This document shows positions 36,000 to 43,551 of a stretch of 59,166 bases of DNA, in pieces. The translations under genes were made by a program, and so were the position numbers. This DNA comes from Nostoc sp. CHAB 5834 (GTDB taxonomy: Bacteria; Cyanobacteriota; Cyanobacteriia; Cyanobacteriales; Nostocaceae): NCBI GenBank assembly GCA_020829485.1, contig JAIVFU010000043.1:1-59166 (forward strand), given 5' to 3'. The notes under the pieces were generated by a model. The model had not been told where the DNA came from, did not search any database, and worked only from the letters and a program-made list of their open reading frames with translations. Numbering within the stretch: position 1 is the stretch's first letter; the number at the start of each line of letters is the position of its first letter.

Positions 36000-36470
36000 A
36001 TGAAAAAAGACTTTTACTGCCACTCTGAAATAGAGTGTAGTAAGTCATATTTGTTTTTAACCATTTTATGGTTTGAGACTAATGCTAAAAAACAGTTAGC
36101 TGAGAATTAATCATGCCTATAATCTCAAATGTCAGCCTGGAGATAGACAATATGAATAGTTTACTAGGATAGTAATTTTGCAAAGTCTAATGATTGGAAA
36201 TTTGCTAGAGAAAAATATAGTGGAGCTAATAAAAATTCAAATAAACTTCCTAAAAGTCCACTGTTATTCTGAAGCAAATAGAATATAGCGAGTTTAGCGA
36301 GATAAGGTTTGATACTAATGCTAAAAAACAGCGAACTAACGATTAATCAAGGTTCTAATCTCAAATTTAAGCTTGGGGATCAACGATACCATCAGTTTTC
36401 TCGGCTAGAATTTTTGCGGAATCGTACAGTTGGAAAGCCACTAAAAATTAAACAAACATAGTGGAATAAA
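36000..36470 (+). repeat. Diverged tandem duplication of about 236 bp upstream of mysA
   Basis: The block around 36082 (ATGCTAAAAAACAGTTAGCT, then ATTAATCATGCCTATAATC) recurs at 36318 (ATGCTAAAAAACAGCGAACT, then ATTAATCAAGGTTCTAATC). A further trace lies at about 36689-36712 (TTAATCATGTCTTTAATCTC). Unit spacing is 236 bp. Confidence 0.65.
36318..36461 (+). CDS. Possible 47-residue peptide in the tandem duplicate
   Basis: The second repeat unit has an open frame, ATG at 36318 to TAG at 36459-36461. It begins MLKNSELTINQGSNLKFKLG and ends KPLKIKQT, and is basic overall. The first unit (36082) aligns with it codon by codon but has stops at codons 6 and 26. Either one copy decayed or neither is translated. 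No clear ribosome site is present and no family is recognised. Confidence 0.25.
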   Translation: MLKNSELTINQGSNLKFKLGDQRYHQFSRLEFLRNRTVGKPLKIKQT

Positions 36471-36804
36471 TGTCAATGAAGATAAATTTTCCTCTCACTC
36501 AAGTCAATAATTCCGAAAGAATGCAAGTATTGTGGCAAAATCTTGCTAGTGGGACTAGTTGACTAGTTTAGAGGCTATCTTAAATTAGAGACCAGCACAC
36601 CTACAGAATTTACTCCAATGAATGGTGTTGTTTAATAACATTGCCAGTCAGAAATATAAGTAAGCTTTTTTATTGAAAGCTTATTTAATCATGTCTTTAA
36701 TCTCAAACGATAAAGAGCATTATTTCTTACTGCCATACATGTAGGGTAAATCGGAATTATTACCGAAATCTCACAATTTTTTAATTGGAACAAGGTCAAG
36801 ACAC

Positions 36805-38034
36805 ATGAATAAAGTTCAAGCATCCTTTGAAGCTACCGAAACTGCGTTTCACGTCCAAGGTTACGAAAAAATCGATTTTAGTCTTGTCTATGTGAACGGT
36901 GCATTTGATATTCAAAACAGAGAAATAGCAGATAGCTATGCGAAATTTGGTCGCTGTCTGACTGTAATTGATGCCAATGTCCATGAACTTTATGGCGATC
37001 AGATCAGGTCATATTTTAGACACTATGACATTGAACTGACAGTATTTCCGATCATGATTACAGAGCCAGCTAAAACCCTTGCAACGTTTGAAAAAATTGT
37101 TGACGCTTTTTCGGATTTTGGCTTAGTTCGTAAAGAACCAGTCTTAGTTGTCGGTGGTGGTTTAGTTACTGATGTGGCTGGGTTTGCTTGTGCTTCTTAC
37201 CGTCGCAAGAGCAACTATATCCGCATTCCTACCACATTGATTGGTTTGATTGATGCAGGTGTAGCGATTAAGGTAGCAGTTAATCATCGCAAGTTGAAAA
37301 ATCGCTTGGGAGCATATCATGCACCTTTGAAAGTGATCCTGGATTTCTCATTTTTGAAAACCTTACCAACGTCTCAAGTTCGTAATGGGATGGCAGAGTT
37401 GGTGAAAATTGCTGTAGTTTCTAACTCCGAAGTCTTTGAACTGCTATACGAATATGGCGAAGAACTGCTTTCCACTCACTTTGGACATGTGAATGCGACA
37501 CCGGAAATTAAAGAGATTGCCCATAAAGTCAACTATGAAGCAATCAAAACTATGTTGGAGTTAGAGACTCCTAACTTGCATGAAATAGACCTCGATCGCG
37601 TCATCGCTTACGGTCACACTTGGAGTCCTACCCTAGAATTAGCACCTCAGATACCCCTATATCATGGTCATGCGGTCAATATAGATATGGCTTTGTCTGC
37701 AACCATTGCAGCACAACGGGGTTATATTCCAACACAGGAGCGCGATCGCATCCTAGACTTGATGAGTCGTATAGGTTTATCACTCGATCATCCTCTACTA
37801 GATGGAGATTTGCTTTGGGATGCTACCCAGTCTATAAGCTTGACACGAGATGGCAAACAACGCGCAGCCATGCCTTGTCCGATTGGTGAGTGCTTCTTTG
37901 CCAACGATCTGACTCGTGAAGAACTTGATGCTGCTTTAGCTGAACACAAACGTCTTTGTGCTAAGTACCCTCGTGGCGGAAAAGGTGTTGACGCATACAT
38001 TGAAAGTCAAGAAGCCAAGCTAGTAGGTGTGTGA
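36805..38034 (+). CDS. mysA: MysA, desmethyl-4-deoxygadusol synthase (sugar phosphate cyclase)
   Basis: First enzyme of mycosporine-like amino acid synthesis. It cyclises sedoheptulose 7-phosphate in an NAD- and metal-dependent reaction. The 409-residue protein belongs to the dehydroquinate-synthase superfamily, with [20 protein letters not shown] (NAD site) and [18 protein letters not shown] and [10 protein letters not shown] (metal ligands Glu, His, His). The active-site segment [20 protein letters not shown] differs from true AroB and is typical of the EEVS/DDGS branch. It starts the cluster; mysB follows after 4 bp. The long AT-rich leader probably holds the promoter. Confidence 0.95.
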   Translation: MNKVQASFEATETAFHVQGYEKIDFSLVYVNGAFDIQNREIADSYAKFGRCLTVIDANVHELYGDQIRSYFRHYDIELTVFPIMITEPAKTLATFEKIVDAFSDFGLVRKEPVLVVGGGLVTDVAGFACASYRRKSNYIRIPTTLIGLIDAGVAIKVAVNHRKLKNRLGAYHAPLKVILDFSFLKTLPTSQVRNGMAELVKIAVVSNSEVFELLYEYGEELLSTHFGHVNATPEIKEIAHKVNYEAIKTMLELETPNLHEIDLDRVIAYGHTWSPTLELAPQIPLYHGHAVNIDMALSATIAAQRGYIPTQERDRILDLMSRIGLSLDHPLLDGDLLWDATQSISLTRDGKQRAAMPCPIGECFFANDLTREELDAALAEHKRLCAKYPRGGKGVDAYIESQEAKLVGV

Positions 38035-38038
38035 AAAT

Positions 38039-38872
38039 ATGACGAGTGTTTTAGGACGAGAAACAGCTAGACCGATAACGCCACATAGCATCTTAGTAGC
38101 CCAGCTACAGCAAACCCTCAAATTAGCACAAGAGAAGAACATTCCCGTAGAGATATTAGATTCTTTGCGGGAGGGAGTTCAATTAGCGGCGGGTTTAGAT
38201 CCCTACTTGGATGATTACACCACCCCGGAATCGAGCGCATTGACAGCATTGGCGCAAAAAACAAGCATTGAAGACTGGAGCAAGCGCTTCAGTGATGGTG
38301 AAACAGTGCGTCAACTAGAGCAGGAGATGCTCTCAGGACATCTTGAAGGACAGACATTAAAAATGTTTGTTCATATCACCAAGGCAAAGCGCATTCTAGA
38401 AGTAGGAATGTTCACAGGGTATTCAGCCTTAGCAATGGCAGAAGCATTACCAAGTGATGGGCAACTTATCGGTTGCGAAGTAGATCCCTATGTTGCTGAA
38501 TTTGCTCAGGCTTGCTTTAGTGAGTCTCCCCACGGCGACAAAATTGTTGTGGAAGTAGCACCTGCTCTAGAGACACTTCACAAGCTGGCTGCCAGAAAAG
38601 AAGTATTTGATCTGATCTTCATCGATGCAGATAAAAAAGAGTATGTAAAGTACTTCCAGACCATTTTGGATAGTAACTTACTAACTCCCGACGGCTTAAT
38701 CTGTGTGGATAACACTTTGTTGCAGGGACAAGTTTACCTACCACCCGAACAACGCACCGCCAACGGTGAAGCGATCGCTCAGTTCAACCGTATTGTCGCC
38801 GCCGATCCTCGTGTAGAGCAAGTTCTCTTACCTATCCGAGATGGTATAACCCTGATTAGACGCGTTGTGTAA
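38039..38872 (+). CDS. mysB: MysB, O-methyltransferase forming 4-deoxygadusol
   Basis: A SAM-dependent methyltransferase of 277 residues in the caffeoyl-CoA/catechol O-methyltransferase fold. It has ILEVGMFTGYSALAMAEALP (SAM motif I), GCEVDPYVAEFA, the metal site FIDADKKEYVKYF and ICVDNTLLQGQVY. It methylates the MysA product to 4-deoxygadusol. I prefer ATG 38039 (MTSVLGRETARPITPHSILV), 4 bp after the mysA stop, over an in-frame GTG at 38027 that overlaps mysA, because the family starts with MTS. Tight spacing indicates co-transcription with mysA. Confidence 0.95.
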   Translation: MTSVLGRETARPITPHSILVAQLQQTLKLAQEKNIPVEILDSLREGVQLAAGLDPYLDDYTTPESSALTALAQKTSIEDWSKRFSDGETVRQLEQEMLSGHLEGQTLKMFVHITKAKRILEVGMFTGYSALAMAEALPSDGQLIGCEVDPYVAEFAQACFSESPHGDKIVVEVAPALETLHKLAARKEVFDLIFIDADKKEYVKYFQTILDSNLLTPDGLICVDNTLLQGQVYLPPEQRTANGEAIAQFNRIVAADPRVEQVLLPIRDGITLIRRVV

Positions 38873-38898
38873 TCGAGAGATGAGGGAGATGAGCAGAG

Positions 38899-38922
38899 AA
38901 GTCTAAGCCTTGGCTTAGACTT
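38899..38922 (+). terminator. Perfect hairpin between mysB and mysD
   Basis: AAGTCTAAGCC (38899-38909) and GGCTTAGACTT (38912-38922) form an 11-bp stem with a two-base loop region. It starts 26 bp after the mysB stop and is followed after some purines by AATTTTT. It could be a partial terminator or a processing or stability element separating mysAB from mysDCC expression. Confidence 0.6.
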
Positions 38923-39023
38923 CAAAAGAATAATTTTTCGCTTGCTTCCTCATCTCCCCTCAAGCTATTTTTTTGCGATCGCAGTTGTTATACAAAATAC
39001 AACAGTACTTAAGAAAATAAATC

Positions 39024-40052
39024 ATGCCAGTACTTCGTATTCTTCATTTAGTTGGATCTGCATACAATGATTTTTACTGTCAGTTGTCACGCAATTACGC
39101 CCAAAGCTGTCTGGTAGCTACGGCAAATCCATCGCTCTATGACTTTCTGATTGCATACATCACACAAGATGGCCAGTGGCGATTTCCTTCTTCTCTTAGT
39201 CCAGAAGATATTGCTGTCGCTAAACCGATGCCTCTATCAGATGCCATACAGTTTATAACAGCCCAAAACATTGACCTGATGTTGCCACAAATGTTTTGTC
39301 TCCCTGGAATGACTGACTACCGGGCTTTATTCGACTTGCTTAAGATCCCTTATATAGGCAATACTCCCGATGTCATGGCAATCACAGCCCACAAAGCCAG
39401 AACTAAAGCAATTGTCGCAGCAGCAGGGGTCAAAGTGCCGAATGGAGAACTGCTCCGCCAAGGAGACGTTCCGACAATTACACCTCCAGCAGTCATCAAA
39501 CCCGCAAATGCCGACAACTCTTTAGGGGTATCCTTAGTCAGAGAAAAGAGTGAGTTTGACGCTGCCTTGAAGAAAGCATTTGAATTTGCAGATGAAGTGA
39601 TTGTAGAAACATTCATTGAAGCCGGTCGAGAAGTCAGATGCGGCGCTATTGTCAAAGATGGGGAGCTAATCGGTTTACCCCTTGAAGAGTATCAAATAGA
39701 CGCGCAAACCAGACCTATCCGCAGCTATACTGACAAATTCAAAATCCCAATCGAGGGCGACTTGGCTTCAACGGCTAAAAATTATGTCCCAGGTTGGATT
39801 GTAGATATTAATGACCCGATCACCCAAAAGGTTCAGCAAGAAGTTAAGAAGTGTCATTTGGCTTTGGGCTGTCGCCATTATAGTTTATTTGACTTCCGGA
39901 TCGACCCACAGGGACAACCTTGGTTTTTAGAAGCCGGGTTGTTTTGTATTTTTGACCATAACGCGGTAATTGCCTGTACGGCGAACGCAGTGGGAATTCC
40001 TTTAAATGAGTTATTTATGACGGCGATCAATGAAGCATTGAGCATAACCTAA
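39024..40052 (+). CDS. mysD: MysD, D-Ala-D-Ala ligase-like ATP-grasp enzyme
   Basis: A 342-residue ATP-grasp ligase of the Ddl fold. It shows TAHKARTKAIVAAAGVKVPN (start of the ATP-grasp region), PAVIKPANADNSLGVSLV (ATP lysine), EVIVETFIEAGREVRCGAIV, and the metal site FDFRIDPQGQPWFLEAG. In mycosporine clusters, MysD condenses a second amino acid, often serine, onto mycosporine-glycine to give imino-mycosporines such as shinorine. The expected ExN metal triad ends here as LEAGLFC, as in other MysD proteins and unlike real Ddl. It lies before, not after, mysC. Confidence 0.9.
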   Translation: MPVLRILHLVGSAYNDFYCQLSRNYAQSCLVATANPSLYDFLIAYITQDGQWRFPSSLSPEDIAVAKPMPLSDAIQFITAQNIDLMLPQMFCLPGMTDYRALFDLLKIPYIGNTPDVMAITAHKARTKAIVAAAGVKVPNGELLRQGDVPTITPPAVIKPANADNSLGVSLVREKSEFDAALKKAFEFADEVIVETFIEAGREVRCGAIVKDGELIGLPLEEYQIDAQTRPIRSYTDKFKIPIEGDLASTAKNYVPGWIVDINDPITQKVQQEVKKCHLALGCRHYSLFDFRIDPQGQPWFLEAGLFCIFDHNAVIACTANAVGIPLNELFMTAINEALSIT

Positions 40053-40314
40053 TGTCCGGCAAATCACCTTTTTTGCTTTCTTCTGACTTGGAATAACACA
40101 AGGTTTTTGCTAGCGACAAGTAATAGAACTCTAATGTACACCCTTGCTCAAAATAGAGCGATCGCCTAAAAATCTAATGACTTCAAGTGCGTATGCAACA
40201 CCTATTTGTACTCCAGGCAATGCCCATCTAAAAAAGAAAGAATAAATATTCTACATTTAGCAAAAAAATAGAGACGATAGTTAATCAAGTATATATCATG
40301 TCACAATTACAACT

Positions 40315-41694
40315 ATGAGGGAGCAGATTTTTGCCATATTCCAAAACTTGGGCACTCTTGCATTACTGGCGATCGCATTTCCCTTTAACTGCACCGTTGT
40401 ACTTGCATCGCTGCTGTGGAATTTTTTCAGCCGATCGGATGCTAATCTTGTGGTTTTGAACGAAAATCCGAAAAATATCTTGATTGGTGGTGGTAGAATG
40501 ACCAAAACCCTTCAGCTTGCGCGATCATTTCACGCTGCTGGGCATCGAGTCATTTTATTTGATCTCGATAAATACTGGTTCAGTGGTTATCGATTTTCTA
40601 ACTCTGTGGCTGCCTTTTACACAGTTCCTGACTCGCAAGAAGACTTAGAAGGTTATACTCAAGCCGTGCGGGCGATCGCTAAAAAAGAAAACATAGATTT
40701 TTTTGTTCCGGTAGGTATTTTTGCTGCTAGCTACTTTGACTCCGAGCGCAAACCAGTGTTATCAGGCTATTGCGAGAATTTCCACTTCGATGCTGATACA
40801 ATGAAGATGCTGGATAACAAGTTTACCTTTGCAGAAATTGCCCGCTCACTGTCGTTATCTGTCCCGAAAACCTTCCTAATTACAGATTCCGAACAAGTTC
40901 TTAAATTCGACTTTGCCAACGAAAAGCGCAAGTACATTCTCAAAAGTATTGTCTATGACTCTGTTTTACGCTTGGATTTGACCAAGCTACCAATTGAGCC
41001 TTACGAAAAAATGGCGCTTCATGTTAAAAGTAAGCCAATTAGTAAAGATAACCCTTGGATATTGCAAGAGTTTATTCCCGGCACAGAATACTGTACTCAT
41101 GATACAGTGAGAAATGGTGCATTAACGGTACATTGCTGCTGTGAATCATCTGCTTTTCAAGTCAATTACGAAAACTTTGAACACCCAAAAATTAAAGAGT
41201 GGGTGAGTCATTTTGTCAAAGAACTACAACTGACTGGACAACTTTGTTTTGACTTCATTCAGGCGGAAGATGGGGCGATTTATGCGATCGAGTGCAACGC
41301 TCGCGCTCACTCTGCAATTACAATGTATTACAACCATCCTGGTTTAGCAGATGCCTATCTTAGTAAAGAGCCTCCGGCTGAACCTCTGCAACCCCTGAGT
41401 GATAGTAAGCCTACTTATTGGCTTTATCACGAACTTTGGAGACTTAATGAAATTAGATCGTTAAAGCAGTTAGAAAAGTGGTTTAAAAATATTTGGCGAG
41501 GAAAGGATGCAATCTTTGAAGTTAACGACCCATTACCGTTTTTAATGGTACATCATTGGCACATTCCTTTGCTATTACTCGATAGTTTACGCTCCTTACG
41601 AACTTGGGTGAGGATTGATTTCAACATCGGCAAACTCATACAGTTTGGTGAAGACGTAAAATATAAAACCTCTACCTCTGCAACCCCTAAGTGA
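40315..41694 (+). CDS. mysC: MysC copy 1, ATP-grasp mycosporine-glycine synthase
   Basis: Attaches glycine to 4-deoxygadusol, making mycosporine-glycine. The 459-residue protein has an N-terminal hydrophobic segment (about 8-36, IFQNLGTLALLAIAF), then the ATP-grasp core with GGGRMTKTLQLARSFHAAGH, KYILKSIVYDSV and WILQEFIPGTEYCTHD. The metal motif FDFIQAEDGAIYAIECNARA has Ala where copy 2 has the usual Pro of ExNPR. About two-thirds of residues match copy 2. The last residues (KYKTSTSATPK) appear to read into a degenerate mysC fragment rather than the native end. Start context TTACAACTATGAG is shared with copy 2. Confidence 0.92.
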   Translation: MREQIFAIFQNLGTLALLAIAFPFNCTVVLASLLWNFFSRSDANLVVLNENPKNILIGGGRMTKTLQLARSFHAAGHRVILFDLDKYWFSGYRFSNSVAAFYTVPDSQEDLEGYTQAVRAIAKKENIDFFVPVGIFAASYFDSERKPVLSGYCENFHFDADTMKMLDNKFTFAEIARSLSLSVPKTFLITDSEQVLKFDFANEKRKYILKSIVYDSVLRLDLTKLPIEPYEKMALHVKSKPISKDNPWILQEFIPGTEYCTHDTVRNGALTVHCCCESSAFQVNYENFEHPKIKEWVSHFVKELQLTGQLCFDFIQAEDGAIYAIECNARAHSAITMYYNHPGLADAYLSKEPPAEPLQPLSDSKPTYWLYHELWRLNEIRSLKQLEKWFKNIWRGKDAIFEVNDPLPFLMVHHWHIPLLLLDSLRSLRTWVRIDFNIGKLIQFGEDVKYKTSTSATPK

Positions 41695-41805
41695 TAGTAA
41701 GCCTACTTATTGGCTTAAACACGAATAGAGACTTAATCAAATTAGCTCGTTAAAGCAGTTGCAATTGTTTAAAAATATTTGACGAGGAAAAAATACAATC
41801 TTTGA
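41675..41805 (+). pseudogene. Degenerate mysC 3' fragment between the two mysC copies
   Basis: The segment with CTCTGCAACCCCTAAGTGAT, AGTAAGCCTACTTATTGGCT, CGTTAAAGCAGTT and TTTAAAAATATTTGACGAGG parallels 41383-41523 inside mysC1. There the same words encode LQPLSDSKPTYWLYHE, SLKQLEKWFKNIWRGK and DAIFEV. Here it has stops (TGA, TAG, TGA) and frameshifts. It is followed by TGTCACAATTATAACTATGAG, a copy of the mysC leader. This is the scar of an additional mysC copy. Confidence 0.85.
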
Positions 41806-41821
41806 TGTCACAATTATAACT

Positions 41822-43150
41822 ATGAGAAAGCATATTTTTGTAGTGTTCCAAAACTTGGGCACTCTTGTATTACTAGCGATCGCATTTCCCTTAAACTGTA
41901 TCGTCGTCTTAACATCGCTACTGTGGAGCTTTATTAAGCAACCATTCAGTAAGTCAATTGTTGTCAACCCCAATTCCAAAAATATCTTGATTGCTGGCGC
42001 TAGAATGACTAAAACCCTTCAGCTAGCGCGTTCATTTCATGCTGCTGGGCATCGGGTTATTATAATTGACATTGAGAAATTCTGGTCAAGTGGTAATAAA
42101 TATTCCAACTCTGTTGCAGGCTTTTATACTGTTCCCGATCCCAGCAAAGACTTAGAAGGCTACATTGAAACTCTACACGCGATCGCTAAAACAGAAAAGA
42201 TCGACTTTTTTATCCCGGTAGCCATTTTTTCCGTCATCCACTTTGATCAAGGCAAGTCACCCTTACCAGACTGGGTAGAGTTTTTCCACTTCGATGGTGA
42301 TGTCACGAAGATCCTGGATGATAAGTTTGCCTTTGCCGAAACAGCGCGATCGTTCGGTTTATCTGTCCCCAAATCCTTCAAAATTACCGATCCCGAACAA
42401 GTCCTCAACTTCGACTTTTCAAAGGAGAAGCGCAAATACATTCTTAAAAGCATCCCCTACGATCAAGTGCGTCGCTTGAATCTCACCAAGCTACCTTGCG
42501 ATACAGAATCACAAACAGCAGCATTTGTCAAGAGTCTGCCCATCAGTGAGGAGAACCCCTGGATTATGCAGGAATTCATCCCTGGAAAGGAATACTGCAC
42601 TCACACTACCGCACGAGATGGAGAGTCAAGAATGTACTGCTGCTGTGAGTCATCCGCCTTTCAAGTCAACTACGAAAACGTTGATCAGCGAGAAATTATG
42701 CAATGGGCGAGTCATTTTACCAAAGAACTGGGAAAAACCGGGCAACTTTCCTTTGACTTCATCCAGGCAGAAGACGGAACTGTTTACGCGATTGAGTGTA
42801 ACCCCCGGACTCACTCCGCCATTACTATGTTTTACAATCATCCAGGAGTAGCGGATGCCTATCTTGGTAAAGAGCCTCTGGCTGAATCTTTGCAGCCTCT
42901 TAGTGATAGTAAGCCAACCTATTGGCTGTACCACGAAGTTTGGCGGCTGAATGAGATTAGATCGTTTAAGCAACTGCAAACCTGGGTAAGAAACATCAGG
43001 CGGGGAAAAGAAGCAATTTTTGAGGTGAGCGATCCCTTACCCTTCCTGATGGTACATCACTGGCAGATTCCCTTACTCATTCTCGACAACTTACGAAGAC
43101 TCAAAGGTTGGATAAGAATAGATTTTAATATGGGCGAGCTTATAGAATAG
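41822..43150 (+). CDS. mysC: MysC copy 2, ATP-grasp mycosporine-glycine synthase
   Basis: A 442-residue paralogue of the preceding gene with the same layout: N-terminal hydrophobic segment (LGTLVLLAIAFPLNCIVVL), GARMTKTLQLARSFHAAGH, KYILKSIPYDQV, WIMQEFIPGKEYCTHT and the metal site FDFIQAEDGTVYAIECNPRT. It keeps the canonical ECNPR motif and the native C-terminus (RIDFNMGELIE), so it looks like the better-conserved copy. Differences cluster at about 145-170 and 225-245, which may bear on the amino-acid substrate (inference). An 87-bp foldback starts at the base after its stop codon. Confidence 0.93.
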   Translation: MRKHIFVVFQNLGTLVLLAIAFPLNCIVVLTSLLWSFIKQPFSKSIVVNPNSKNILIAGARMTKTLQLARSFHAAGHRVIIIDIEKFWSSGNKYSNSVAGFYTVPDPSKDLEGYIETLHAIAKTEKIDFFIPVAIFSVIHFDQGKSPLPDWVEFFHFDGDVTKILDDKFAFAETARSFGLSVPKSFKITDPEQVLNFDFSKEKRKYILKSIPYDQVRRLNLTKLPCDTESQTAAFVKSLPISEENPWIMQEFIPGKEYCTHTTARDGESRMYCCCESSAFQVNYENVDQREIMQWASHFTKELGKTGQLSFDFIQAEDGTVYAIECNPRTHSAITMFYNHPGVADAYLGKEPLAESLQPLSDSKPTYWLYHEVWRLNEIRSFKQLQTWVRNIRRGKEAIFEVSDPLPFLMVHHWQIPLLILDNLRRLKGWIRIDFNMGELIE

Positions 43151-43237
43151 ACATCTCCGAAAAAGAATTGTTTTGACGTAGCACTGCTACGTCTCTACAA
43201 GGGTTCTGGGTAACGCATATTTAATTTCTGGAGATGT
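43151..43237 (+). repeat. Foldback repeat directly after mysC2 (downstream flanking copy)
   Basis: ACATCTCC (43151-43158) is complementary to GGAGATGT (43230-43237). Bases 43165-43237 are the second copy of the repeat at 35230-35302. A central ACGTAGCA/TGCTACGT palindrome adds a hairpin that may double as the cluster's terminator. Confidence 0.75.
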
Positions 43238-43399
43238 TTAATGATACCAATCCGCAAAAATCATAGACAATGGTTTCTACTTAGTATAGAAGGATGCATT
43301 TAAAAATAATAATTAAAGGTTTGTGGTGAGGGCTGAAGCCCTCTGGTACATCCGCTACATTTAAGTTATTTTTGGCAATAGCACTCACTATTGTTAAGT

Positions 43400-43503
43400 C
43401 AATACAGTTCAGTTAAGCATTTCTTTCTTCTCTTTGCGTCCTTGGCGGTTCGTTCAAGAAATTGGCTTTGACAAAGAGTTTTAGCGTTAACTGAACCGTA
43501 TTG
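43400..43503. mobile_element. CAATAC...GTATTG MITE-like element with 10-bp duplication, copy 1
   Basis: CAATACAGTTCAGTTAAG (43400-43417) and TTAACTGAACCGTATTG (43487-43503) are inverted ends of a 104-bp unit. ATTGTTAAGT flanks both sides (43390-43399 and 43504-43513), a perfect 10-bp target duplication. The internal sequence includes TTCTTCTCTTTGCGTCC, a word dispersed in this genome. A related unit lies at 53451-53565. Confidence 0.88.
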
Positions 43504-43551
43504 ATTGTTAAGTGTGATACTTTCACAGGAATGGAGCGGCAGAAATGGCAC

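Larger units (their letters stand above)
34867..36804. other. 1.9-kb gene-poor leader region of the mys cluster
   Basis: Contains a TTACGCAATAA/TTTTGCGTAA inverted-repeat segment (35112-35220), the 73-bp repeat also found after mysC2 (35230-35302), and diverged tandem duplicates (36000-36470). The rest is very AT-rich. It should hold the mysA promoter, but no consensus box is convincing. Confidence 0.5.

Noticed and set aside
36805..38034. MysA considered as 3-dehydroquinate synthase AroB
   Set aside because: The [14 protein letters not shown] segment, the longer length and the following mysB/mysD/mysC genes indicate the sedoheptulose phosphate cyclase branch.
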